In this document: positions 21,800 to 32,222 of the stretch, piece after piece
How positions within the stretch are numbered: the first letter of the stretch is position 1
Layout of the letters: each line of letters opens with the position of its first letter
Translations under genes and position numbers: made by a program
The notes under the pieces: generated by a model
What the model saw: the letters and a program-made list of their open reading frames with translations, nothing else
What the model was told of the DNA's origin: nothing
The model's database searches: none
Assembly (NCBI GenBank): GCA_016182845.1
Contig: JACPFT010000001.1
Span: 124,001 to 188,000, forward strand
DNA: 64,000 nt
DNA from: Gammaproteobacteria bacterium
Lineage (GTDB): Bacteria > Pseudomonadota > Gammaproteobacteria > Enterobacterales > Permianibacteraceae
Direction: 5' to 3'

Positions 21800-22054
21800 T
21801 TACTTCGCGCCCTTCATGCCGTGTTCGGCCATGCGGTTGATCTTCTCGTTGGCTTCGTCAGCGGAAGCCTGGGCCTTCTGGGCAGCAGCCAGGGCGGCAT
21901 CGGCAGTGGCCTGGGCCTTGGAGGCGGAGGCGGCAGCGGCGTCAGCAGCGGACTTGGCTTCGTTGAACTTGGTGTCAACATAGGACTGGGAGGCACAGCC
22001 GACAGACATCAGGCCAGCCAGGGCAACAGCAGCAATCTTCAGAGTGGTTTTCAT
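21800..22054 (-). CDS. Lpp/OprI-like outer-membrane lipoprotein
   Basis: An 84-residue lipoprotein. The signal peptide ends with Cys20 (GLMSVGC), followed by an alanine-rich heptad coiled coil of about 55 residues. The C-terminus is GMKGAK. Lpp proteins trimerise, are lipid-anchored in the outer membrane, and the C-terminal Lys can be bound to peptidoglycan by an L,D-transpeptidase such as the one encoded next door. It has its own promoter and terminator and a leader of about 110 bases. Confidence 0.85.
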   Translation of the reverse strand: MKTTLKIAAVALAGLMSVGCASQSYVDTKFNEAKSAADAAAASASKAQATADAALAAAQKAQASADEANEKINRMAEHGMKGAK

Positions 22055-22170
22055 TCTTCGCTCCTAAGGAAAAAACGCGTTTTTCGAATCTCGAGAATTC
22101 GGCAGCTCGCCGAAGGCGTTCTCATGGCGGAAATGCCAAAGCTAACGCCTCGGTCAAACGCTACGGGCCT

Positions 22171-22199
22171 ATTCTAGCCTATCTTTGGAAAAAGGCGAA
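22171..22199 (-). promoter_or_regulatory. Candidate promoter of the Lpp-like gene
   Basis: On the minus strand TTCGCC (22199-22194), a 17-base spacer and TAGAAT (22176-22171). The gap 22055-22367 otherwise contains only a REP-like hairpin at its right end. Confidence 0.45.
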
Positions 22200-22325
22200 A
22201 TATTCGTGAACGATCAAGCAACTAGCTGCGCTTTGGCTGAATGGCGCCTGAAAACGCGGCGACTTCGTCAAGCGCATTCATGCCCCTACCGGCCTGTTCA
22301 CCATACTGGTTTCCACACGGCGTAG

Positions 22326-22359
22326 CCCGGATGGAGGCGCGCAGCGCCGGGAATCCGGG
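22326..22359. repeat. REP-like hairpin near the ppsR 3' end
   Basis: CCCGGAT (22326-22332) and ATCCGGG (22353-22359) enclose a second stem GGCGC / GCGCC. The form matches a repeat class common in proteobacterial genomes. It may end the ppsR transcript. Confidence 0.6.
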
Positions 22360-22367
22360 GCCCTGGT

Positions 22368-23189
22368 TCAGAACAAGTGCCGCTTCATGCCGGTGTCCGC
22401 CAGGATCTTGGAGGCGATCTCCTCGATGGAGCGGCTGGTGGTGTTCACGAAGGGGATGCGCTCGCGGCGGAACAGCTCCTCCACCAGCTTGAGCTCGTAC
22501 TGGCATTGCGGCAGCGAGGCGTACTTGCTGCCGGCGCGGCGCTCGGTCCGAATGGCGTGCAGGCGCGCGGGGTCGATGGACAGGCCGTAGAGCTTGTCCT
22601 TGTACTGGCGTAGGTCCCGGGGCAGCAGGATCTCCTCGTCCATATCCTCTTCGGTGAAGGGATAGTTGGCGGCGCGGATGCCGAACTGCAGGGCCAGGTA
22701 GAGGGAGGTGGGGGTCTTGCCGCTGCGCGACACACCCACCAGGATCAGATCGGCCTGGTCGTAGTAGCGGGTGGTGCGGCCGTCGTCGTTGGTCAGGGCA
22801 TAGTTCACCGCGTCGATGCGGTTGGTATAGGCCTCGCTGTCCACCGAGCCGTGCAGCTTGCCCACCGTGAAGCTGGACTTCTGCGCCAGCTCTTCTTCCA
22901 GGGGGCCGATGAAGGCGGCGAAGAAGTCCATGACCATGGCATTGCTGGTGCGGATCACCTCGCGCAGCTCCGGTCTCACGATGGTGTCGAAGACCACGGG
23001 ACGCAGGCCGTTGCGCTCGGCGGCGGCATTGATCTGGGCCACGGCCTCCCGTGCCTTGTCGGCAGTGTCGATGAACGGAATGGTCTTGGTGTCGAACTCC
23101 AGGGTCTCGAACTGGGAGAGCAGGGCATTGCCGACCATTTCCGCGGTGATGCCGGTGCGATCGGAGATGAAGAATACGCTACGCTTCAT
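22368..23189 (-). CDS. ppsR: PEP synthase regulatory protein (kinase/pyrophosphorylase)
   Basis: A 273-residue DUF299 protein that phosphorylates PEP synthase with ADP to switch it off and removes the phosphate with Pi to reactivate it. The start MKRSVFFISDRTGITAEMVG and the P-loop LVGVSRSGKTPTSLYLA (about residues 150-165) are diagnostic. It is divergent from its target ppsA, the usual arrangement. Confidence 0.96.
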   Translation of the reverse strand: MKRSVFFISDRTGITAEMVGNALLSQFETLEFDTKTIPFIDTADKAREAVAQINAAAERNGLRPVVFDTIVRPELREVIRTSNAMVMDFFAAFIGPLEEELAQKSSFTVGKLHGSVDSEAYTNRIDAVNYALTNDDGRTTRYYDQADLILVGVSRSGKTPTSLYLALQFGIRAANYPFTEEDMDEEILLPRDLRQYKDKLYGLSIDPARLHAIRTERRAGSKYASLPQCQYELKLVEELFRRERIPFVNTTSRSIEEIASKILADTGMKRHLF

Positions 23190-23229
23190 GGGATTGATCC
23201 TTTATATAAGCCGCCACGGCGGTTCGCAA

Positions 23230-23284
23230 TTGCCGCCCTGCATCATTCACAGCTAAAATAGCGGCCTTTATGACGTTTTCGTCA
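23230..23284 (+). promoter_or_regulatory. ppsA promoter with a palindrome at the start site
   Basis: TTGCCG (23230-23235), an 18-base spacer and TAAAAT (23254-23259) form the likely promoter. Directly downstream the perfect inverted repeat TGACGTTTTCGTCA (23271-23284) covers about +5 to +18, a typical repressor position. The binding protein is unknown. Confidence 0.45.
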
Positions 23285-23330
23285 TCTTAACGTAACCAGA
23301 ACCGTTATCACCAATAAAGGGGACGCGACC

Positions 23331-25703
<2,373 letters not shown>

Positions 25704-25718
25704 GGCCGACACAGCAAG

Positions 25719-25744
25719 AAAGGCGGGACATCCCGCCTTTTTTG
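25719..25744 (+). terminator. Terminator of ppsA
   Basis: Perfect 10-bp stem AAAGGCGGGA / TCCCGCCTTT with a two-base centre and a T-run. Confidence 0.9.
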
Positions 25745-25823
25745 TTTTCGGCAGTTCACAAGCCGCATGAACTTGTACTTAATTGTGCATTGATTCACTT
25801 GAAAATTTATTTACGTGGTCTAG

Positions 25824-25851
25824 TTGGCATTCAGCTTACTCGCTCTATAAT
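25824..25851 (+). promoter_or_regulatory. Promoter of the Ala/Pro-rich lipoprotein gene
   Basis: TTGGCA, a 16-base spacer and a perfect TATAAT. The leader is about 60 bases. Confidence 0.65.
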
Positions 25852-25919
25852 CGACTCTGACTGAGCACCAGAACATACTGGTAAGGCCAGTTTACACTCA
25901 CGAATATCGAGGACCGATC

Positions 25920-26198
25920 ATGACCCTGAAGCACCTGATCATCGCCGCTGCTGCCCTGAGCGCCGTTGCCTGTAGCAAGCCGGAAGAAAGCAAGCCGGCC
26001 GAGCAGGCTGCCCCGGCCGCCGAGCAAGCCGCGCCCGCCGCCGCCCCGGCCCCCACCGAAACCGCCCCGGCCGCCCCTGCCGAAGCCACTCCGGCCCCCA
26101 GCGACGCCGCCCCGGCCGCCACTGAAACCACTCCGGCCACCCCGGCCGAAGAAAAGCCGGCGGACAGCGCCGAAGGCGAAGACAAGCCCCAGCACTAA
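25920..26198 (+). CDS. Small Ala/Pro/Glu-rich lipoprotein
   Basis: A 92-residue protein. The signal peptide leads to a lipobox-like LSAVAC with Cys18; the mature part is low-complexity Ala-Pro-Glu-Thr repeats (EQAAPAA, TETAPAAP, TETTPATP) ending in an acidic tail. The composition suggests an extended periplasmic spacer rather than an enzyme. A good promoter, ribosome site and terminator frame it, so it is likely a real expressed single gene. No function is recognised. Confidence 0.75.
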   Translation: MTLKHLIIAAAALSAVACSKPEESKPAEQAAPAAEQAAPAAAPAPTETAPAAPAEATPAPSDAAPAATETTPATPAEEKPADSAEGEDKPQH

Positions 26199-26214
26199 GG
26201 CTGGCTTCCGCCAC

Positions 26215-26248
26215 GAAGGCCGGGGTAATCCCGGCCTTCTGCTTTTTT
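26215..26248 (+). terminator. Terminator of the Ala/Pro-rich lipoprotein gene
   Basis: Perfect 10-bp stem GAAGGCCGGG / CCCGGCCTTC with a GTAAT loop, followed by TGC and a T-run. Confidence 0.88.
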
Positions 26249-26347
26249 GTCCAACCCGCGCGGGGCAGGCAATCAGGCACTGGGCTTTGTCGTCCGCCGC
26301 CTTTCCGCTACGCTAAGCCATACCTTCCGGTACTAGGAGCGACTGTC

Positions 26348-26575
26348 ATGCGTGTTCTGTTTGCTGTTTTGCTGAGTTCCCTGCTACTTGCGGCCTGCGG
26401 CCGGGAAGAACCGGCCAAGCCGGAGGCCCGTCCGGAAGACAAGGTGCTCAAGGAGCATGTTCAGAAGCAGCTGGACAAGGCCAAGGAAGTGGAAAAGCTC
26501 CTGGAGCAGGACAAGCAACGTCTGGACGACGCCATCGAGGGCAAGACCGAGGACGACAGCTCGGAACAGCCCTAG
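26348..26575 (+). CDS. Small coiled-coil lipoprotein
   Basis: A 75-residue lipoprotein with a textbook lipobox LLAAC (Cys17) and a short mature part of charged heptads (KVLKEHVQKQLDKAKEVEKL) predicted to be a coiled coil, ending in an acidic tail. TAGGAG lies about 9 bases before the ATG. It resembles other unassigned small lipoproteins. It may be co-regulated with, but is not in an operon with, the lipoprotein upstream. Confidence 0.75.
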   Translation: MRVLFAVLLSSLLLAACGREEPAKPEARPEDKVLKEHVQKQLDKAKEVEKLLEQDKQRLDDAIEGKTEDDSSEQP

Positions 26576-26658
26576 GCTCTGTTTTTCGTTTCCACGCCAA
26601 GCCGTGGTACAGGTAAACAGAAGCTATCCCCTTTAGCTAACGAACGATTTCCCCAACC

Positions 26659-29600
26659 ATGTTGCCGCGCATTTCCCAAAACGCTCCCCTGACGCAAAAC
26701 TACCTGGATTTTCTGGAGGCGCTGCGCGCCAGCGCCTTCGCCGGCGATATTTCCAGCGATTACGCCAGCCGCCTGGCGGTAGCCACCGACAATTCGGTTT
26801 ACCAGGTCCTGCCCCAGGCCGTGGTGTTTCCCAAATCCGAAGCGGATATCCAAGCCCTGTTTCGCCTGGCGGGCGAGGCGCGTTTCGCGGGCATCCGCTT
26901 CTCGCCGCGCGGCGGCGGCACCGGCACCAACGGCCAGTCCCTGACCGAGGGCATCATCGTCGATGGCTCGCGGCATATGAGCCGTATCCTCGAGTTGAAC
27001 CTGGAGCAAGGCTGGGTGCGCGTGCAGCCGGGCGTCGTGCTCGATCAGCTCAATGCCTATCTGAAGCCCCACGGCGTGTTCTTCGCGCCCAATCTCTCGC
27101 CCTCCAACCGCGCCACGGTGGGCGGCATGGCCAATACCGATGCCTGCGGCAAGGGCTCGCGTATCTATGGCAAGACCAGCGACCACGTCCTGGCCCTGCG
27201 TTCGGTCCTGATCGATGGCACGGCCTGGGAATCCAGCGAGATGGACGGCGATGCCCTGTCGCCGATCCGCGACCGAGAGGATCGCATCGGCCTGGTGCAT
27301 CGCGTGGTGGACGATATCTGCCGGGGCAAGAAGGCCTTGATCCAGGACACCTTCCCGAAACTGTCCCGCTTCCTGACCGGCTACAACCTCGCGCACGCAG
27401 TGGGCGCGGACGGCAAGTTCAATCTCAATTACATCCTCTGCGGCTCGGAAGGCACTCTGGCCATGGTCAGCGAGCTCAAGCTCAAGCTGACGCCCCTGCC
27501 CAGCCACAAGCGCCTGTTCGCGCTGAAATACGCCAGCTTCGACGATGCCCTGCGCGCCGCCAATGTGCTGGTCAAGCACGATCCCGCCGCCATCGAGACC
27601 GTGGACGAGAAGATCGTGCGCCTCGCCAAGGAAGACGAGATCTGGCACAAGGTCGCCGCTTATCTGCAGGACGAGCCGGGTCACACTATCCGCGCCGTCA
27701 ACCTGGTGGAGTTCATCGGCGAGGACGAGACGGCGCTGGATGCCAAGGTCCGGGCCTTGGCCGCCGAGCTGGATGGCTTGAAAACCGAGGAAGGCGAGGC
27801 TTTCGGTTATTTCCTGAGCGGGGAGAACAAGGCCATCGCCGCGCTCTGGGAACTGCGCAAGAAGGGCGTGGGCCTGCTCGGCAATGCCAAGGGCGTGCGC
27901 CGGCCCATCCCCTTCGTCGAGGACACGGCGGTTCCGCCGGAGCATTTGGCGGCCTATATCCGCGAATTCCGCGCCCTGTTGGAGTCCCACGGCCTGGAAT
28001 ACGGCATGTTCGGCCACGTGGACGTGGGCTGTCTGCACGTGCGGCCGGCCCTGGACATGCGCAATCTCGACGACGAGAAGAAGCTGCGGGAGATTTCCGA
28101 CGCGGTCTTGGACTTGGTGAAAAGATACGGCGGCGTGTTCTGGAGCGAGCACGGCAAGGGCTTCCGCAGCGAATACGGCCCGGAGTTCTTCGGCGAGGAG
28201 CTGTTCTCCGATCTGCGCCGCATCAAGGGCGCCTTCGATCCGGGCAATCAGCTGAATCCCGGCAAGATCTGCACGCCGCTTTCCTGCGAACACGAGCACC
28301 TGGTGTCCATCGACGGCCCCAAACGCGGCCAGTTCGATCGCCAAATCCCGGTGGCCGTGCGTGAGGCCTATGAGACCACGGTCAACTGCAACGGCAATGG
28401 CCAGTGCTTTAACTATGCCGCCGAGAGCGTCATGTGCCCCTCGGCGAAGCTCACCCAGGATCGGGTGCACTCGCCCAAGGGCCGCGCGGGCCTGATGCGC
28501 GAATGGCTGCGTCTCTTGGCCGCCGAGGGCGGCGATCCCCTGGCGGAAAGCCGGTATCTGGACGGGCAGGGCGCCGCGAATTGGCTCAAGGACTTGGCGC
28601 GCCGCGCCGGCAATTCCTGGCGCCGGCGCAAGGGCGAATACGATTACTCCCACGAGGTGGCGGCGGCGATGGACGGTTGCCTCGCCTGCAAGGCCTGCGC
28701 GACGGCCTGTCCCATCAAGGTGGACGTGCCGAACTTCCGTTCGCGTTTCCTGGAACTGTATTACGGGCGCTACCTGCGGCCGCTCAAGGACTACGCCGTT
28801 GGCGCGGTGGAGACTTCGGCGCGGTGGATGGCGCGGGCGCCGCGTTTCAGCAATGCCTTGCTGGGTAGCACACTGGGAAAAACTTTGGGCCGGAAGCTCT
28901 TGGGCCTGGTCGACATGCCCATGCTGAGCACGCGCGGCGTTTCCTCCCTGCTCGAGGAAATCCCGGAGCGCCAATTCAGCTTCACGCGGCTGCGGGCCTT
29001 GGGCGCCGAGGATAAGGCGCGCACCGTGCTCCTGGTCCAGGATCCCTTCACCAGTCATTTCGAGGCCGAGCTGGTGGAGGACGTGGTGCGCCTGCTGGAG
29101 AAGCTGGGCCTGCGGGTGGCGATCCTGCCCTTCATGCCCAACGGCAAGCCCCTGCATGTGAAGGGCTTTCTGCGCCGGTTCAAGCGGACTGCAGCGGACA
29201 CGGCGGAGTTCTTGAACGCGGTAGCGGGCCTGGAGCTGCCCATGCTCGGCATCGATCCCAGCCTGGTGCTGTGCTATCGCGATGAATATGCGCAGGTCCT
29301 GGGCAAGGAGGCCGTGCAATTCCGCGTGCAACTGCTGCAGGAATGGCTGGCGGCTCACCTCGATCGCCTGGCGTCCTTGCAGGGGGCGGCTATGCCCAGC
29401 GTGCGCTTGTTCTGTCATTGCACGGAAAAGGCCCTGGTGGCCAGTGCCCCCAAGGATTGGCTGGCGGTGTTCGGACATTTCGGCCTCAAGGCCCAGGCCG
29501 TGGAAACCGGCTGCTGCGGCATGGCCGGGACTTACGGACACGAGGCCCATCATGTCGAGGACTCCAAGGGCATTTACGCCCTGAGCTGGGCCGCGCCCAT

Positions 29601-29718
29601 GGCCGAGGCCGGCGAGTTCGCGGCGGTGACGGGCTATTCCTGCCGCTCCCAAGTCGCGCGCATCGACGGCGCGAAACCCCGCCACCCGGCGCAGATACTC
29701 TTGGCGGCCCTGTCATGA
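26659..29718 (+). CDS. ydiJ: FAD/Fe-S D-2-hydroxyacid dehydrogenase, YdiJ-like
   Basis: A 1019-residue fusion flavoprotein. An N-terminal PCMH FAD-binding domain has FSPRGGGTGTNGQSL and NRATVGGMANTDACGKGS, followed by an FAD-oxidase C domain with a metal-binding region (YGMFGHVDVGCLHVRP). A ferredoxin-like part carries CNGNGQCFNY and CLACKACATACPIKVDVPNF, and two C-terminal CCG-type cysteine segments follow (FCHCTEK, TGCCGMAGTYGHEA). YdiJ-type enzymes oxidise D-2-hydroxyglutarate or related D-2-hydroxyacids. The exact substrate here is inferred. Confidence 0.92.
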   Translation: MLPRISQNAPLTQNYLDFLEALRASAFAGDISSDYASRLAVATDNSVYQVLPQAVVFPKSEADIQALFRLAGEARFAGIRFSPRGGGTGTNGQSLTEGIIVDGSRHMSRILELNLEQGWVRVQPGVVLDQLNAYLKPHGVFFAPNLSPSNRATVGGMANTDACGKGSRIYGKTSDHVLALRSVLIDGTAWESSEMDGDALSPIRDREDRIGLVHRVVDDICRGKKALIQDTFPKLSRFLTGYNLAHAVGADGKFNLNYILCGSEGTLAMVSELKLKLTPLPSHKRLFALKYASFDDALRAANVLVKHDPAAIETVDEKIVRLAKEDEIWHKVAAYLQDEPGHTIRAVNLVEFIGEDETALDAKVRALAAELDGLKTEEGEAFGYFLSGENKAIAALWELRKKGVGLLGNAKGVRRPIPFVEDTAVPPEHLAAYIREFRALLESHGLEYGMFGHVDVGCLHVRPALDMRNLDDEKKLREISDAVLDLVKRYGGVFWSEHGKGFRSEYGPEFFGEELFSDLRRIKGAFDPGNQLNPGKICTPLSCEHEHLVSIDGPKRGQFDRQIPVAVREAYETTVNCNGNGQCFNYAAESVMCPSAKLTQDRVHSPKGRAGLMREWLRLLAAEGGDPLAESRYLDGQGAANWLKDLARRAGNSWRRRKGEYDYSHEVAAAMDGCLACKACATACPIKVDVPNFRSRFLELYYGRYLRPLKDYAVGAVETSARWMARAPRFSNALLGSTLGKTLGRKLLGLVDMPMLSTRGVSSLLEEIPERQFSFTRLRALGAEDKARTVLLVQDPFTSHFEAELVEDVVRLLEKLGLRVAILPFMPNGKPLHVKGFLRRFKRTAADTAEFLNAVAGLELPMLGIDPSLVLCYRDEYAQVLGKEAVQFRVQLLQEWLAAHLDRLASLQGAAMPSVRLFCHCTEKALVASAPKDWLAVFGHFGLKAQAVETGCCGMAGTYGHEAHHVEDSKGIYALSWAAPMAEAGEFAAVTGYSCRSQVARIDGAKPRHPAQILLAALS

Positions 29719-30260
29719 TGCGGGAACGAGACGTCACGATTTTCTACCTGGAACTGCCGGAGCCAGGCGCCTTCCGTCCGGCGCCCAACAAGGGCCCGGA
29801 GCTGATGTTGATGCAGGCGCGGCATGCCACGCCGGAGCTGCACCGCTTCCTCTATACCGCCGTGGGCGGCGATTGGTTCTGGGTCGACCGCCTGCCCTGG
29901 ACGCGTCGGCAGTGGCTGGACGATATCGAGCGCCCCGGCGTGGAGCTGTGGGTCGCCTACCTGGAGGGCACGCCGGCCGGCTATTACCACCTGGTCCGGG
30001 AAGCGGACGGCATGGTGGATATTCATTATTTCGGCCTGATGCCCTTCATGACCGGGAGGGGCTGCGGCGGCTGGCTGCTGTCTCAGGCCATCGAACGAGC
30101 CCTGGCCCTGGGCAGTGGCCGGGTCACCGTGAACACCTGCACCCTGGATCACGAGGCGGCGCTGGCTAATTACTTGGCTCGCGGTTTCGTGGAAGTTCGG
30201 CGGGAGTGTTTTTCCAAGGCCTTGCCTCGCCATGCCCCGGGCCCGTGGCCGGGTGCTTGA
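29715..30260 (+). CDS. GNAT-family N-acetyltransferase
   Basis: A 181-residue protein whose middle part has the GNAT core: ELWVAYLEGTPAGYYHL (beta4) and IHYFGLMPFMTGRGCGGWLL (acetyl-CoA binding, Q/RxxGxG-like RGCGG), then NTCTLDHEAALANYLARGF. The start overlaps the ydiJ stop (ATGA), so the two are probably co-translated. A second ATG directly follows. Substrate unknown. Confidence 0.85.
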   Translation: MMRERDVTIFYLELPEPGAFRPAPNKGPELMLMQARHATPELHRFLYTAVGGDWFWVDRLPWTRRQWLDDIERPGVELWVAYLEGTPAGYYHLVREADGMVDIHYFGLMPFMTGRGCGGWLLSQAIERALALGSGRVTVNTCTLDHEAALANYLARGFVEVRRECFSKALPRHAPGPWPGA

Positions 30261-30397
30261 GACAGGGCAAAAACGCCGTCAACTTGACAAAACTCTTGTT
30301 TTATTATTGGTTTAAGGTGAAAACTACAAGAAGTTTCTTATAAAAGCCCGCTCCGGGGCAGCAAGACTGCGGCCGTCGGGGCCGTCGGGGGGATGGC

Positions 30398-32218
30398 GTG
30401 GTGTTTCGGATAGGGCCTGGACTCGTTGTAGCGGCTTGCCTGTCGCTTGCTCAGCCGGTTTTCGCGGCCGGGCCGGAAGAGAAAAAAGCCGGCCCGCGCA
30501 GCGATATCCGCGTGCTGATCGATGTCTCGGGCAGCATGAAGAAAAACGATCCGCATAATCTGCGCATCCCGGCCCTGCGCCTGCTCACCCAACTCCTGCC
30601 CAAGGCCGGCAACAAGACCGGCGTCTGGACCTTCGCCGAGAAGGTCAACATGCTGATTCCCTGGAAGCCGGTGGACAAGGCCTGGCAGGAAAAGGCCGAT
30701 ACGGCAGCCGGTCAAATCCATTCGCGCGGGCTGTTCACCAATATCCCGGCCGCTATCGAAACCGCCAGTTTCGCTTGGGAGCAGCCGGATCTGCAGACCA
30801 AGCGCAGCATCATCCTGCTCACCGACGGCATGCTCGATATCGCCAAGGAGCCGGAAAAAAACGCCGCCGCGCGTCGCAAGCTGCTCGACGAGGCGCTACC
30901 GCGCCTGAAGGCCACCGGTGCGCGCATCCATACCATAGCCCTGTCCCGCGAGGCTGATGCGGAAGTCCTGAGCAAGCTTTCCGGCGCCACCGACGGCTGG
31001 TTCCAGTCCGTGGACGACGCCGAGGCCTTGCAGCGCGCCTTCCTGAAAATCTTCGAGCAGGCCGCCAACCGCGACAGCCTGCCGCTCAATGACAACCGCT
31101 TCAAGGTCGATGCCCAGATCGAGGAGTTCACCCTGCTGGTGTTCCGAAAGCCGGGCAGCGCCGCGGCCCAGTTGATCTCGCCGTCGGGGAAGTCCCATGA
31201 CGTGGAGCACCTGGCGGAGGGCATGCGTTGGCATAGGGACGCCAGTTACGATCTGATCACGGTGGAAAAACCGGAGCAGGGCGAGTGGGTCCTGAAGGCC
31301 GCCGTGGATCCGGATAACCGCGTGCTGGTGGTCAGCAAGCTGGGGCTGCGTACCCCGGAGATCCCCAATAATCTGCTGGCCGGCGAGAGCATTCTGTATG
31401 CCGCGAGCCTGACCGAGGACGGCGAGCTCATCAAGCGCCAGGATTTCCTGGACTTGGTTGGATTCAGCCTACAGGAAGAGCGCGCCGGTTTTCGTGAGGA
31501 TCACCCGCTCAAGGACGATGGGCAGGGCGCCGATTCGGTGCGCGGCGACGGGCGTTACACGGTCGAGATCCCCGCCGGCGAGGAAGAGCTCACGATCAAC
31601 CTGGATCTTCGGGTCAAGAGCCCGACCTTCGAGCGCCGCCGTCAGCACGGCATTCATGTCTACGGCGCGCCCTATGACTATGTCATTCGCCTGGCCAAGG
31701 AAGGTGAGCATCAGCACAGCCTGGAGTTGAGCCCCAAGGCGGCGGTGATCGACCTGGAGTCATTGCAACTGCAGGCCCAGGTGACCGGACCGGATGGCGC
31801 CACCCAGGCCATGCCCTTCGCGCCGGGCGAGGGCAGCAAGCTCCTGCTCTCCCTGCCCGTGGTCGAATCCGGTGGCGAATACAGCGTCGTGATTCATGCC
31901 GAGGGCCGCACCGCGACCGGACGTGCCTTCAAGATCGACAATGCGCCCATCCGCATCGCCACCGAGCCCCTGGCCGGCCATGCGCCCGTGGCCCAGGAGG
32001 AACACAAGGATCCTCATGCCAAGGCTGACGAGCACGAGCCGAAAGAGGAGGCGCATGAGCCCGAGGAAACGGAGGGGCACACCAACTGGGCGCTGTGGAT
32101 CGGTATCGGCCTGGGCTTGAATGTCGTGCTGGTGGTCGCCGGCATCCTGCTGGCGCGACTGTTGAAGAAGCGCCGCCTGGCCGCCGTGGCCGAATTGGCC
32201 GGTGAATTGGGGGACTAA
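30398..32218 (+). CDS. Membrane protein with periplasmic von Willebrand A domain (TIGR03503-like)
   Basis: A 606-residue protein. The signal peptide ends PVFA, followed by a vWA domain with MIDAS motif DVSGSMKKND (Asp42-Ser-Gly-Ser), the conserved Thr region RGLFTNIP and LLTDGML. A long beta-rich region of about 300 residues precedes a His/Glu-rich linker and a single C-terminal helix (ALWIGIGLGLNVVLVVAGILLA) with a basic cytoplasmic tail. Type I topology is predicted. The family, which I recall as TIGR03503, has no known function. The start is GTG (GTG GTG) after a G-rich stretch; the nearby ATG at 30393 is out of frame. It forms a pair with the next gene, 4 bases away. Confidence 0.8.
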   Translation: MVFRIGPGLVVAACLSLAQPVFAAGPEEKKAGPRSDIRVLIDVSGSMKKNDPHNLRIPALRLLTQLLPKAGNKTGVWTFAEKVNMLIPWKPVDKAWQEKADTAAGQIHSRGLFTNIPAAIETASFAWEQPDLQTKRSIILLTDGMLDIAKEPEKNAAARRKLLDEALPRLKATGARIHTIALSREADAEVLSKLSGATDGWFQSVDDAEALQRAFLKIFEQAANRDSLPLNDNRFKVDAQIEEFTLLVFRKPGSAAAQLISPSGKSHDVEHLAEGMRWHRDASYDLITVEKPEQGEWVLKAAVDPDNRVLVVSKLGLRTPEIPNNLLAGESILYAASLTEDGELIKRQDFLDLVGFSLQEERAGFREDHPLKDDGQGADSVRGDGRYTVEIPAGEEELTINLDLRVKSPTFERRRQHGIHVYGAPYDYVIRLAKEGEHQHSLELSPKAAVIDLESLQLQAQVTGPDGATQAMPFAPGEGSKLLLSLPVVESGGEYSVVIHAEGRTATGRAFKIDNAPIRIATEPLAGHAPVAQEEHKDPHAKADEHEPKEEAHEPEETEGHTNWALWIGIGLGLNVVLVVAGILLARLLKKRRLAAVAELAGELGD

Positions 32219-32222
32219 AGCC

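Noticed and set aside
26572-29685. A 1037-codon open frame antisense to the YdiJ gene
   Set aside because: It is a GC-driven shadow of a well-supported FAD/Fe-S protein; the translation has no recognisable domain. The same holds for long antisense frames over ccoG-ccoP, fadE, topA, ppsA and the fused E1 gene.
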